DNA of 64,000 nucleotides. Origin: Heyndrickxia shackletonii. GTDB lineage: Bacteria > Bacillota > Bacilli > Bacillales > Bacillaceae_C. The notes beneath the pieces were generated by a model. That model saw only the letters and a list, made by a program, of their open reading frames with translations. It was not told the origin of the DNA and ran no database searches. The DNA lies in contig NZ_LJJC01000004.1 of the NCBI RefSeq assembly GCF_001420715.1, positions 3,615,740-3,679,739 of the forward strand, given 5' to 3'. Below are positions 53,328-62,276 of the stretch, one piece after another. Both the position numbers and the translations under genes were made by a program. How positions within the stretch are numbered: position 1 is the first letter of the stretch; each line of letters opens with the position of its first letter.

Positions 53328-53612
53328 ATGTGGTTGTTAATCGCTGTTTTTATCATACTTATCATTGGAACTATCATCGGCTGCCGATATTCCATAAAAT
53401 TATTTAATGAGAACAGTTCGAAAAAATTTCTTCCATTCGGAATTGCTTTTTTGATTGCCGTTATTTCAGAAGTTGTTTATTTTTTTGGTGCGAAGCGCAT
53501 GAATCTTTCCATTGATGTCTCGCTTAGTTGGATGGTGATTAACATGGCATTATTTTTCGCATCGGGGATTATTTATTTTTCGGCTTATATAAAAGGCTCT
53601 GTTAAACCTTAG
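53328..53612 (+). CDS. Small membrane protein, unrecognised
   Basis: The 94-residue protein has three hydrophobic helices (about residues 2-20, 34-52 and 66-86) and short basic loops. It starts at ATG after AAGGAGGTTGATTTAA. It is divergent from spoVR and followed by a strong bidirectional terminator. No family recognised. Confidence 0.65.
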   Translation: MWLLIAVFIILIIGTIIGCRYSIKLFNENSSKKFLPFGIAFLIAVISEVVYFFGAKRMNLSIDVSLSWMVINMALFFASGIIYFSAYIKGSVKP

Positions 53613-53644
53613 TGTTGATGTAAGGTAAAAATCTAAAACTAAAC

Positions 53645-53693
53645 AAAAAATAGCGAACTGATTGGTTTCCGGCCAATCAGTTCGCTATTTTTT
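53645..53693. terminator. Strong bidirectional terminator
   Basis: AAAAAATAGCGAACTGATTG pairs with CAATCAGTTCGCTATTTTTT across a short loop, between convergent genes. Confidence 0.92.
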
Positions 53694-54897
53694 ATAAATT
53701 CTTTCTTAACAAATAAATCGGTACGATGCTTATAAAAAGAAGAATCGAAGCGATAATATAAATATTTCGCACACCAACAAGCTCTACGACAGTACCTGAA
53801 AGCAATGATGCTATTCCAAATGAAAAAGCAGCAATAGCACCCTGGGTGGCATATACTTTCGGCAACCGATCCGTATTAGTTTTTGTTTGAACCAAGGTCT
53901 GTAATATCACTGCTTTCTGCTGGTCAAACACACCAAATAGCAAGGATAGAACAAGCGCTAAAATAGGTATTTCGTTTAAGCCAAATGCAAGGGTAGCACA
54001 GGCAGTACCGAAACCACATATGACTAAAATATTGCTTTGATGCGTGCGGTAAAAGGCATGAAACTTTAACAAAACTACGCTCGCTATAAAAAGCCCTGCG
54101 ATAAAAGCACTGTTAATAAATCCCCACCATTCCTCACTGGCGTGCAGCCGTTTGTCAACAAATAGGTACATAATGGCTGCTATCCATACAACACCTGCAA
54201 TCGTTTCTATCCAGCTAATCCATTGAATTTGCCTGAGTGTTTTATTTTTCCATATTTCCTTCCAGCCTTCTGAAAGTTGTGCAGCATAGGTTGAAAACTT
54301 ACGCTCACTTGTCTTCTGTACATGTTTTTCATGATAAAAAGGGATACTATACATGAAAATAGTACTTACCAAATAAAATATTCCAGTCATCAATAAAGTT
54401 CCCGTTGGCTGAATCACTGCAGTTACTATTCCGCCGGCAGCCCAACCAGTAAATTGTATCGATTGTTCCAATGTCGATAAAAACCCATTTGTTTTCATTA
54501 ATTCTTCTCTTTTTACGATGGATGGAACAAGTGCATTAGAGGCCGGAAGTGCCCATCCATCTAAAAATGCAATCAATGCTGCTAATAAAAAGATGATCCA
54601 AATAAAAGAAATACTTTTTAAAACGACTAGGAACAAAACAAACATTAAAACAGTTTTTAATGCTTGTGAAGTAGCCAATAAATGCTTTAACGTATATCGG
54701 TCCAAAAGTATTGGAGCGACAACGCTGCTGCTAAATTTGGAAAAGGTTATCATAAAAGGGACTAACGTCATTTGAAATGCTGAACCGGTTGCTTGATAAA
54801 TAGCGGCAATTAATGCAACTATATATAAAACATCACCTGCATTTGCAAAGGACTGTCCTACCCATAAATATCGAAAGGCTTTTGAACGCAATGCCAT
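53692..54897 (-). CDS. MFS transporter, EntS/MFS_3-like exporter
   Basis: The 401-residue protein has 12 predicted helices in two halves. N-terminal motif: FRYLWVGQSFANAGDVLYIV; the loop 2-3 motif is weak (LLDRYTLKHLL), as in the MFS_3 branch of drug and siderophore exporters. It stands alone and ends at the bidirectional terminator. Substrate cannot be told; export of a small hydrophobic compound is the family norm. Confidence 0.82.
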   Translation of the reverse strand: MALRSKAFRYLWVGQSFANAGDVLYIVALIAAIYQATGSAFQMTLVPFMITFSKFSSSVVAPILLDRYTLKHLLATSQALKTVLMFVLFLVVLKSISFIWIIFLLAALIAFLDGWALPASNALVPSIVKREELMKTNGFLSTLEQSIQFTGWAAGGIVTAVIQPTGTLLMTGIFYLVSTIFMYSIPFYHEKHVQKTSERKFSTYAAQLSEGWKEIWKNKTLRQIQWISWIETIAGVVWIAAIMYLFVDKRLHASEEWWGFINSAFIAGLFIASVVLLKFHAFYRTHQSNILVICGFGTACATLAFGLNEIPILALVLSLLFGVFDQQKAVILQTLVQTKTNTDRLPKVYATQGAIAAFSFGIASLLSGTVVELVGVRNIYIIASILLFISIVPIYLLRKNL

Positions 54898-55440
54898 TCC
54901 TCCTTAAGTCTGTTCTTTTGTCTTTTTTAGAGGAAAAACATCACATTGGATTAATCACCTTTCACTTCTTTTTTCATTATTTTAACATATTCGGTATTTG
55001 ATGAAGGATATTTTTTCTTCTTCGATTTAGTTTAAATAACCTGTTCCCGAATTTGTTGGACCAAAAGACTTAGATACTTTTTTATGTGATCTATACTCGA
55101 AGGATTGTTACACTTTTGTTTTTTCGTGACTCAATTCATTCAGAATAGGACCCTTGTCTATTTTTATGTTCCCAAAATTCCTTTTTATGTGACCTACACA
55201 CGAATCATTGTTACTCTTAGGTTTTTTCATGACTCAAATACATAATTCTCAACACTTTTTTATATTATGCCTTTTTCTAAACCAATATCCCCAACTTTTA
55301 CTGCGTCACTAATTCAACTTTTTGCATACACTAAAAACAACTCCTAAAATGGTACTTTCATTTGATGGGTTGGTAACCCCATTTGATGTAAGTTGGATAG
55401 CAGGTTCTTTTTTAGAAAGGACTAAATAGGAGGGAATAAA
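54898..55440. repeat. Non-coding region with an imperfect ~103-bp duplication
   Basis: The block at about 55079-55136 (TTTTATGTGATCTATACTCG to CGTGACTCAA) is repeated at 55182-55238 (TTTTATGTGACCTACACACG to CATGACTCAA), with roughly four in five bases alike. No coding region with a ribosome binding site is seen; the right end holds the yhdB promoter. Confidence 0.6.
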
Positions 55441-55701
55441 ATGAACAGTGTTGATTATGATCGTGCGCTTTATTATACCCACCGGTCGCAATGGGATAAT
55501 TTGCTCATATTAATGGTGAGAACGAAAGATGATATGCTTTCGAAGCGGATAGAACGATTATTACACGCTTATCATTTTTCTCATGATTATTCCGTAATAG
55601 AACGAAATCTATATTCCCTTCTAAGGTACATTGATCATGCCAATGAAGTGGGAAAACAGGCTGAACCTGTTATCGAAGAGTCTTTTTTATATATGAGGTA
55701 A
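55441..55701 (+). CDS. yhdB: YhdB family protein
   Basis: The 86-residue soluble protein begins MNSVDYDRALYYTHRSQWDN and carries LLILMVRTKDDMLSKRIERL, the typical start of the short YhdB proteins of bacilli. The start follows TAGGAGGGAATAAA. Function unknown. The neighbouring pgcA(yhxB), spoVR, yhcU and yhcT genes lie in the same map region in B. subtilis, which supports the name. Confidence 0.82.
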   Translation: MNSVDYDRALYYTHRSQWDNLLILMVRTKDDMLSKRIERLLHAYHFSHDYSVIERNLYSLLRYIDHANEVGKQAEPVIEESFLYMR

Positions 55702-55707
55702 CAGTTT

Positions 55708-55741
55708 AAAACGGCTTTCCAAATTGGAGAGCCGTTTTTTT
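55708..55741. terminator. Bidirectional terminator between yhdB and pgcA
   Basis: AAAACGGCTTTCCAA pairs with TTGGAGAGCCGTTTT (one G-U) and is followed by TTTT. Confidence 0.9.
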
Positions 55742-55754
55742 GAAATTATTACAT

Positions 55755-57482
55755 TTAGATGAGAGAACGAATTTGTTTCATAAAATCTTCTGTAAGACTT
55801 TGCAATTTTTCATTGCTTTCCTTTAAACTTTCAGTATACACACTAAAATAGAATTTTACTTTCGGTTCAGTTCCTGAAGGACGTAAACAAATCCAAGAAC
55901 CATCCTCCAAATAGAATTTTAAAACATCCGATTTAGGCAAATTAATATTTTCCTCAATATTTTGCTTAACATTAATTCTTTTACTTATTTTATAATCCTC
56001 GATGATGGTTAATTTCATATTATTTATGTGGGCAGGAGGCTCTGTGCGGAAATGCTCTAATAACTGTTTGATTTTCTCCGCTCCTTCTTTCCCTTTTAAC
56101 GTCAATGATTGAAGGTCCTCTTTGTAATAGCCAAACTGCTCATATATATCAAGCAGTGCATCGTACAAAGTTTTTCCTTGTTTTTGATAATAGGCACAAG
56201 CCTCACATGCTAAAATTGCCGCTTGAACAGCATCTTTATCACGCGCGAAATCACCAATTAAATAGCCATAGGATTCTTCATATCCAAATAAAAATTTATA
56301 CTCACCAGTTGCCTCATATTGTTTAATTTTTTCCCCAATAAATTTAAAGCCAGTTAACACGTCTTCTGTAGGGATATTATAAGACTCTGCGATTTTTCTG
56401 CCAATTTCTGATGTTACAATGGTTTTAAATACCTTTCCATTTGCGGGGATAGTTCCTTTTTCAGCTTTTTGAGATAAAAGATAATGCAATAAAATCGCAC
56501 CGGTTTGATTTCCGGTCAACAGTACATATTCACCATTTTTATCCTTCACAGCAACACCTAAACGATCTGCGTCCGGATCAGTGGCGATTAAAATATCCGC
56601 ATCTTGTTTTATTCCATATTCAATCGCAAGCTCAAACGCTGCTTTTTCTTCAGGATTCGGTGAGGCAACCGTTGAAAATTCAGGATCTGGCTTCTCTTGT
56701 TCAGCGACGACAAATACATTTTGATAACCAAATGCTTGAAGGGCATTTTTCACCGGTTTTTCTGCCGTACCGTGTAATGGAGTAAACACAATTCGAATGT
56801 TTGATTCCTTTGCCAACTCCGGATTTTCACTAATAGTGAATAATTGCCTTAAATAAGCTTGATCCAATTTATCTCCAATCATGGTAATTAAACTTCTGGA
56901 TATTAAATCCGCTTCCGTTTCAACCTTTATTTCCAGCTCATTTTCGACCTCATTTACTTTGGCAATGACCTCATCCGCTGCTGCTGGCGGCAATTGAGCA
57001 CCATCCTCTCCATACACCTTATAGCCATTATATTCAGGCGGATTATGGCTTGCCGTAATCACTATTCCTGAAAATGCATGTAGATATCGGACAGCAAAAG
57101 ACAGTTCAGGAGTCGGACGAAGCTCTTCAAAAACATATGTATTAATTCCGTGTGTAGCAAGGGTTTTTGCTGCTTCCATGGCGAACTCCGGAGATTTATG
57201 ACGGGAATCATAGGCAATGACAACTCCACGTCCCTTTGCTGCCTCTCCAAAGCCTTCTATGAATCGTGCAAGTCCTTCAGATGCCTTGCGAATCGTATAA
57301 ATATTCATCCGATTGGTGCCCGGCCCTAATTCACCACGCATTCCTCCGGTGCCAAATTCTAAATTTTTATAAAAGGCGTCTTCTAATTGAACTTCATTCT
57401 TTTCCAATTCTTGCAACTGAATACTCAAATCAGAATCCAAGTTTTCAAATTGCTTCCACTTTAAGTACGATTTTTCCCACAT
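55755..57482 (-). CDS. pgcA: Phospho-sugar mutase, alpha-phosphoglucomutase PgcA
   Basis: The 575-residue enzyme has the four-domain phosphohexomutase layout: [13 protein letters not shown] at the start, catalytic phosphoserine Ser145 in [13 protein letters not shown], the metal loop DPDADRLG, the sugar-specificity loop GYEESYG and the phosphate-binding [12 protein letters not shown] near the end. It interconverts glucose 6-phosphate and glucose 1-phosphate for UDP-glucose, glycolipid and teichoic acid synthesis in the cytoplasm. The map position matches yhxB/pgcA of B. subtilis. Confidence 0.93.
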   Translation of the reverse strand: MWEKSYLKWKQFENLDSDLSIQLQELEKNEVQLEDAFYKNLEFGTGGMRGELGPGTNRMNIYTIRKASEGLARFIEGFGEAAKGRGVVIAYDSRHKSPEFAMEAAKTLATHGINTYVFEELRPTPELSFAVRYLHAFSGIVITASHNPPEYNGYKVYGEDGAQLPPAAADEVIAKVNEVENELEIKVETEADLISRSLITMIGDKLDQAYLRQLFTISENPELAKESNIRIVFTPLHGTAEKPVKNALQAFGYQNVFVVAEQEKPDPEFSTVASPNPEEKAAFELAIEYGIKQDADILIATDPDADRLGVAVKDKNGEYVLLTGNQTGAILLHYLLSQKAEKGTIPANGKVFKTIVTSEIGRKIAESYNIPTEDVLTGFKFIGEKIKQYEATGEYKFLFGYEESYGYLIGDFARDKDAVQAAILACEACAYYQKQGKTLYDALLDIYEQFGYYKEDLQSLTLKGKEGAEKIKQLLEHFRTEPPAHINNMKLTIIEDYKISKRINVKQNIEENINLPKSDVLKFYLEDGSWICLRPSGTEPKVKFYFSVYTESLKESNEKLQSLTEDFMKQIRSLI

Positions 57483-57590
57483 ATTTATATCCCCCTCTAG
57501 GGTTTTTACTAGACACTTTCTATACTAATGAAAATATTTTTTTAATTCAATGAAAGAAAATGTCGAGATTGATCGTAAAGTTTTTTAAAA

Positions 57591-57617
57591 TAAAAAAACC
57601 CGCTCCTAGTGTGGCGG
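57591..57617 (-). terminator. Terminator of the yhcU-like gene
   Basis: Minus strand AAATCCGC and GCGGGTTT form an 8-bp stem with one G-U pair, then TTTTA. Confidence 0.75.
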
Positions 57618-57620
57618 ATT

Positions 57621-58025
57621 TTAAATCAAGAGTTCATTTGCTGCTTTTTTATATATACTCATGGAAAGCTTTGATTTAACAGTAGAATTAAATTGACAAT
57701 AATAAAACGGAAAAAATACATCATAATCTTCTAAAATAGAAACATTGTGATTAAAAATTTCTTCATAATCAGTGTCTTTCGGATGTTTTAATTTATATTC
57801 CAAGATTGAGATGATGGTTTGAAGGCATGTTATAACTTGATATGCTTCTTTTAACGTACTAAAATATTCAAAGTGACGCTTAGATGTATGCAACACTTTA
57901 ATTTTTTTAAAATTAGCAATTTCATCATCATCATAATAATTAGGAAAAATAAATGTAAACATATAGTCAGCTAGTTCTTGTATTTTATCTTCCTGTTCTT
58001 TTGTTGATGCAAAAACAACTTTCAA
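57621..58025 (-). CDS. YhcU-like protein (DUF5365)
   Basis: The 134-residue soluble protein begins MKVVFASTKEQEDKIQELAD and contains LHTSKRHFEYFSTLKEAYQV and DYDVFFPFYYCQF. The pattern and the divergent partner (an RluA-like synthase, yhcT in B. subtilis) match YhcU. Function unknown. It starts at ATG or TTG near 58025 behind AAAGGGTGGGTTAC. Confidence 0.75.
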   Translation of the reverse strand: MKVVFASTKEQEDKIQELADYMFTFIFPNYYDDDEIANFKKIKVLHTSKRHFEYFSTLKEAYQVITCLQTIISILEYKLKHPKDTDYEEIFNHNVSILEDYDVFFPFYYCQFNSTVKSKLSMSIYKKAANELLI

Positions 58026-58134
58026 TTGTAACCCACCCTTTTAAATACTTCTCTTTCGTGTATTTATGTTAAGAATACCATAGAAAAAATCAGTAATACC
58101 GTGGTAATTATGACCATGTGAAAGGACTTTCAAA

Positions 58135-59031
58135 ATGAAAATGGATAAAAGCGATAGTTGGTTTGATTTAAAAATACCAGAAAAATGGGATAAGATTACG
58201 GTTGATCAACTTTTTCGGCAGGTTTGGGCAGCCCCTAAAAAAATGATTCATCATTTCCGAATGGAAAAAAGTGTTAGGGTAAATGGAGAAAATGCTAGAT
58301 GGGAACGGCCTCTTCAAACAGGTGATTTTTTACAAATTGCCTTGTTTCAGGAAGAAGATTACGGAGTTCTTCCAGATGCGATTGAAATAGACCTATTGTA
58401 TGAGGATGAGCATCTTCTTGTTGTCAATAAACCCGCTGGAATGGAGACGCATCCAAATGAACCCGGTCAGTCACATACATTAGCAAATGCAGTAGCTTAT
58501 CATTTAAAACAAAAAGGCGAACAGCGCCGTGTCCGCCATATTCACCGGCTTGATAAGGATACAACAGGAGCAGTTTTATTTGCAAAACATGCATTTTCCC
58601 ATGCAATACTTGATCGGATGTTAAATGAAAGAGACATTAAGCGTACTTACCTAGCGCTTGTACAAGGCATACTCAAAAATCGTTCCGGAGTCATTGATCA
58701 ACCTATTGGTCGTGATCGCCACCATCCAACAAGAAGACGAGTCTCCAAAACCGGCCAAAACGCGGTTACTCATTATAAATTAGTAAAAACCTTTCCAGCT
58801 AAAAATCTATCGATGATTGAGTGTACTCTCGATACCGGAAGAACCCACCAAATAAGGGTTCATCTAAGTTCGATAGGGCATCCACTCGCAGGCGATGTTT
58901 TATATGGGGGGAAGCCAATTTTTAAAAGGCAGGCACTCCATGCTCGGAAATTAACTTTCACCCATCCATTTACCGGGAAAAAACTGGAATGTATTGCACC
59001 GTTTCTAGATGAGCCACCGATATTCTTGTAA
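58135..59031 (+). CDS. RluA-family RNA pseudouridine synthase (YhcT-like)
   Basis: The 298-residue protein has an S4-like N-terminal part and the RluA catalytic core. The catalytic aspartate is Asp140 in HRLDKDTTGAVLFAK. Further motifs are VNKPAGMETHP, KTYLALVQG-type KRTYLALVQG and TLDTGRTHQIRVHLSSIGHP with the uracil-binding Arg. It converts uridine to pseudouridine in rRNA or tRNA; the site is not predictable. Start at ATG after AAAGGAC. Confidence 0.9.
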   Translation: MKMDKSDSWFDLKIPEKWDKITVDQLFRQVWAAPKKMIHHFRMEKSVRVNGENARWERPLQTGDFLQIALFQEEDYGVLPDAIEIDLLYEDEHLLVVNKPAGMETHPNEPGQSHTLANAVAYHLKQKGEQRRVRHIHRLDKDTTGAVLFAKHAFSHAILDRMLNERDIKRTYLALVQGILKNRSGVIDQPIGRDRHHPTRRRVSKTGQNAVTHYKLVKTFPAKNLSMIECTLDTGRTHQIRVHLSSIGHPLAGDVLYGGKPIFKRQALHARKLTFTHPFTGKKLECIAPFLDEPPIFL

Positions 59032-59148
59032 AAGTGATTAGATTGATGACGATAATATTTAACGTATTTTTCTTTAAATTACCTAATAATGAGCGTTTCG
59101 GGCAGGTTATTTATTAGCAAAAGCTGGTCTTTGATTCTTCCTTCAGGT

Positions 59149-59440
59149 GGTCTTTTGGTGAATTATAAAGACCATTTGGAACCGGATTCTTCCACCAATT
59201 GGTCTTTTGATCCCTTATAAAGACCATTCGGGAACGGATTCTTCCACCAATTGGTCTTTTGGTGCCTTATAAAGACCTTTCGGGAACGGATTCTTTCTCC
59301 AGTTGGTCTTTTGATTCCTTATAAAGACCATTCGGAACCGGATTCTTCCTCCAATTGGTCTTTTGATCCCTTATAAAGACCACTCAGAACCGGATTCTTC
59401 TACCAGTTGGTCTTTTGATGCTTTATAAAGGACACTCCCA
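59149..59440. repeat. Six tandem 52-bp repeats with embedded hairpins
   Basis: Units begin at 59149, 59201, 59253, 59305, 59357 and 59409, exactly 52 bases apart. Each starts GGTCTTTTG, passes through CTTATAAAGACC, giving an inverted repeat GGTCTTT/AAAGACC with an 11-base loop, and continues GAACCGGATTCTTC and CACCAATT with small changes. A degenerate partial unit precedes at about 59126. The last unit is mutated (AAAGGAC) and incomplete. It lies between convergent genes with no coding capacity. Confidence 0.9.
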
Positions 59441-59505
59441 CTTTCAGCATTTTTTACCTATGTATAAAATAATAAATTTACATAAGATCCCGGGTTAATA
59501 ATTTC

Positions 59506-59540
59506 ATAAAAAAATCGGCCAATTCGCCGATTTTTTCAGA
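59506..59540 (-). terminator. Terminator of the glutarate-type operon
   Basis: AAAAAATCGGC and GCCGATTTTTT around the short loop CAATTC, between the repeat array and the semialdehyde dehydrogenase stop. Confidence 0.85.
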
Positions 59541-59560
59541 TCCACACATCCATTCTAATT

Positions 59561-61015
59561 TTACCGCTTCAATCCCATCGAAACATATTTCATTTCCAAA
59601 TATTCCATGATTCCCTCGCGACCGCCTTCTTTACCCTGACCGGACTGTTTAATTCCCCCAAATGGGGCTTCTGCTACTGCAGGGAATACGTCGTTTATCC
59701 CTACAATTCCATATTCAAGTTTTTCCATTACTCTAATGGCACGGTTTAGATTTTCTGTAAATAAATATGCGGCAAGACCATATCTGTCATGATTCGCTAG
59801 TTCAATTACCTCTTCCTCTGTTTCAAAGGTTTGAATAGGTAATAACGGTCCGAACGTTTCTTCATTCATCACTTTCATTTGATTAGAGACATTCGTTAAA
59901 ACGGTAGGTTCGAAAAAGTACCCATTTAGCTTTTCCTTGTACACCTTTCCACCTAATGCTGTACTAGCCCCTTTTGAAATTGCGTCTTCATATTGGTGTT
60001 TAACCTTTAGTAAAGCATTTTCATCAATTAATGGACCAATATTTACTTGTTCATCCAAACCTTCTCCGATTTTCATTGATTCAAGTTGTTCCATTAATTT
60101 TGCAGTAAATTCCTCTTGAATGGAATGCTGCACATAGATGCGATTGGCACATATACATGTCTGTCCGCAATTTCGAAATTTACTCATGATGGTCATCTTG
60201 ACCGCCTGTTCAAGATCTGAATCATCAAACACAAGGATAGGTGCATGACCGCCCAATTCTAATGACAGTTTTTTCACAGTATCTGCGCTACCCCTCATGA
60301 GCAATTTTCCTACTTCTGTGGATCCAGTAAATGTAATTAGACGGACATCAGGATTGCTCATGAATTCCTGACCAATCGAGGTTGGATCTCCTGTTACTAG
60401 ATTCAAGACACCTTTTGGCAATCTGACCTCTTCGAAGATCTTCACAATCTCGATGGCTGACAGAGGCGTTTGTTCCGCAGGTTTCAAGACAACTGTACAT
60501 CCTGCCGCAAGTGCTGGCCCAAGCTTTCTGGTAATCATCGAGGATGGAAAATTCCATGGTGTGATGGCAGCAACAACTCCTATTGGCTGTGGAACGACAA
60601 AAAGCCTCTTTCCTTTATTCGATGAAGGAATAATTTCCCCATACACACGATTTCCTTCTTCCGCGTACCATTGCAGGTAGCTTGCAGCAGATGCAATTTC
60701 TCCTCTTGCCTCAGCAAGCGGCTTTCCCTGTTCCGTCGTTAAAATTCTTGCAAGCTCTTCTTGCTTTTCCATCATTAATGTATAAGCAGAATACAAATAT
60801 TTGGAGCGCTCTCTGGCAGAAAGATTTGCCCAATCCGTAAATGCTTTTTTTGCTGCTTCTACTGCTTTCTTGGCATCTGCTCCATCTCCATAGGAAAAAG
60901 CTTTAATTTTGTTCAAGCTTGCAGGATTTACAACATGCTCCTGATTTCCGCTTTCTGCATTACACCAAAGACCATTAATATACATGCTTTTTTCATATTG
61001 GCCATCTAATTGCAT
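59561..61015 (-). CDS. NAD(P)-dependent succinate/glutarate-semialdehyde dehydrogenase
   Basis: The 484-residue enzyme belongs to the GabD/DavD branch of aldehyde dehydrogenases: ITPWNFPSSMITRKLGPALA (20 residues of the cofactor site), TFTGSTEVGKLLM, the general base Glu in LELGGHAP and catalytic Cys in CGQTCICANR. It oxidises a C4 or C5 semialdehyde to the dicarboxylate. Because glutaryl-CoA dehydrogenase-like and CoA-transferase genes precede it on the same strand (55 bases gap), glutarate semialdehyde from lysine or 5-aminovalerate is a plausible substrate; succinate semialdehyde is the alternative. Confidence 0.88.
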   Translation of the reverse strand: MQLDGQYEKSMYINGLWCNAESGNQEHVVNPASLNKIKAFSYGDGADAKKAVEAAKKAFTDWANLSARERSKYLYSAYTLMMEKQEELARILTTEQGKPLAEARGEIASAASYLQWYAEEGNRVYGEIIPSSNKGKRLFVVPQPIGVVAAITPWNFPSSMITRKLGPALAAGCTVVLKPAEQTPLSAIEIVKIFEEVRLPKGVLNLVTGDPTSIGQEFMSNPDVRLITFTGSTEVGKLLMRGSADTVKKLSLELGGHAPILVFDDSDLEQAVKMTIMSKFRNCGQTCICANRIYVQHSIQEEFTAKLMEQLESMKIGEGLDEQVNIGPLIDENALLKVKHQYEDAISKGASTALGGKVYKEKLNGYFFEPTVLTNVSNQMKVMNEETFGPLLPIQTFETEEEVIELANHDRYGLAAYLFTENLNRAIRVMEKLEYGIVGINDVFPAVAEAPFGGIKQSGQGKEGGREGIMEYLEMKYVSMGLKR

Positions 61016-61069
61016 TTCTACCTACCACCTTTATTTATAAATCCCCAAAATGGATGCTGATCAAAATCA

Positions 61070-62263
61070 TTACTCCTCAAATGGCCATGAAGGAAGTGTT
61101 TTATTGAGGGGTTTATCCACTCTATAACCAAGTGCATATTCCGCTTGCATGATAGTATGAATTTCACGCGTTCCTTCATAAATGACCGGTGCTTTAGAGT
61201 TCCTTAAGAATCGCGCTACAGGGTATTCATCCGAATATCCGTATGCACCATGAATTTGCACCGCATCGTCTGCTGCCTTATTGGCAAAATCACAGGATTG
61301 CCATTTTGCCAGAGAGGTTTCCCTTGTATTTCGTTTTCCTTGATTCTTCAATTCACCGGCTCTGTATACGAGAAGCCTGCTAATTTGTAAACCTGCCTCC
61401 ATATTGGCAATCATCTGCTGAACAAGTTGATGTCTCCCTATCTCACGACCAAATGTCATTCTTTCATGGCAGTATTTAAGAGATGCCTCCAAAGATGCCA
61501 TGATGAGCCCGCAGGCTCCTGCAGCAACGGTAAATCTGCCATTGTCAAGGGCTGCCATTGCAATTTTAAAGCCTTCTCCCTCTTGACCTAATAGATTTTC
61601 CTTAGGTACCCTAATATGGTCAAAAAAGATTTCACCCGTATTTCCCGCTCGTATTCCATGCTTTCCTTTAATAGCTTTTGATGAAAATCCGTCCATCGTT
61701 CTTTCCACAATAAAAGCGGATATTCCATGATGTTTTTTGCTTTTATCCGTATAAGCGAAAACAATAAAATGATCTGCCACATCACATAAGGATATCCATG
61801 TTTTTTGCCCATTTAAAATATAAAATTCACCATCTTTTACAGCTGTCGTATTAATAGCTGCTACATCTGACCCGGCACCCGGCTCTGTTAAACCGAACGC
61901 ACCAACCTTTTCTCCCCTTGCCTGCGGAACTAAGTATTTCAGCTTTTGCTCCTCTGTTCCCCATTGAAGCAGTGTCATACTGTTCAAACCAGTATGTACA
62001 GAAACTGCAGTCCGATAAGCAGTGTCTCCTCTTTCCAGTTCTTCACAAACAATGGCTAACGAATTATAATCCATTCCGGCTCCACCGTACTTTTCTGGGA
62101 TACAAACTCCCATTAAACCAAGATCCGCTAACCTTTCCATAATTCTAGGTTCAAAATGTCCTTTAGAATCCCATTCCCCGATAAAAGGTTGGATTTCTTT
62201 ATCAACAAAACTTCTTACTGTTTTTCTTAGCAATTCCTGTTCCTCTGTATAATCAAAATTCAT
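61070..62263 (-). CDS. Acyl-CoA dehydrogenase, glutaryl-CoA dehydrogenase-like
   Basis: Start at ATG 62263 behind AGGAGAGTGATAGAA, 397 residues. Acyl-CoA dehydrogenase landmarks: FGLTEPGAGSDVAAINTTA, WISLCDVADHFIVFA, GIRAGNTGEIFFDHIRVP, QIHGAYGYSDEYPVARFLRN (20 residues) and the catalytic Glu of IYEGTREIHTIMQ. The segment TAYRTAVSVHTGLN aligns with the YRSAMSVQSSL stretch of human glutaryl-CoA dehydrogenase, whose Arg helps decarboxylation. With a CoA-transferase gene 13 bases upstream, conversion of glutaryl-CoA to crotonyl-CoA is likely, though not certain. Confidence 0.85.
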   Translation of the reverse strand: MNFDYTEEQELLRKTVRSFVDKEIQPFIGEWDSKGHFEPRIMERLADLGLMGVCIPEKYGGAGMDYNSLAIVCEELERGDTAYRTAVSVHTGLNSMTLLQWGTEEQKLKYLVPQARGEKVGAFGLTEPGAGSDVAAINTTAVKDGEFYILNGQKTWISLCDVADHFIVFAYTDKSKKHHGISAFIVERTMDGFSSKAIKGKHGIRAGNTGEIFFDHIRVPKENLLGQEGEGFKIAMAALDNGRFTVAAGACGLIMASLEASLKYCHERMTFGREIGRHQLVQQMIANMEAGLQISRLLVYRAGELKNQGKRNTRETSLAKWQSCDFANKAADDAVQIHGAYGYSDEYPVARFLRNSKAPVIYEGTREIHTIMQAEYALGYRVDKPLNKTLPSWPFEE

Positions 62264-62276
62264 TTCTATCACTCTC

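Noticed and set aside
55309-55491. 60-codon minus-strand frame ahead of yhdB
   Set aside because: No ribosome binding site, overlaps the yhdB start region, no recognisable domain.
59126-59440. Possible CRISPR array
   Set aside because: The 52-bp units are contiguous copies with gradual point changes and no unique spacers, and no cas genes are near. It is a tandem repeat.
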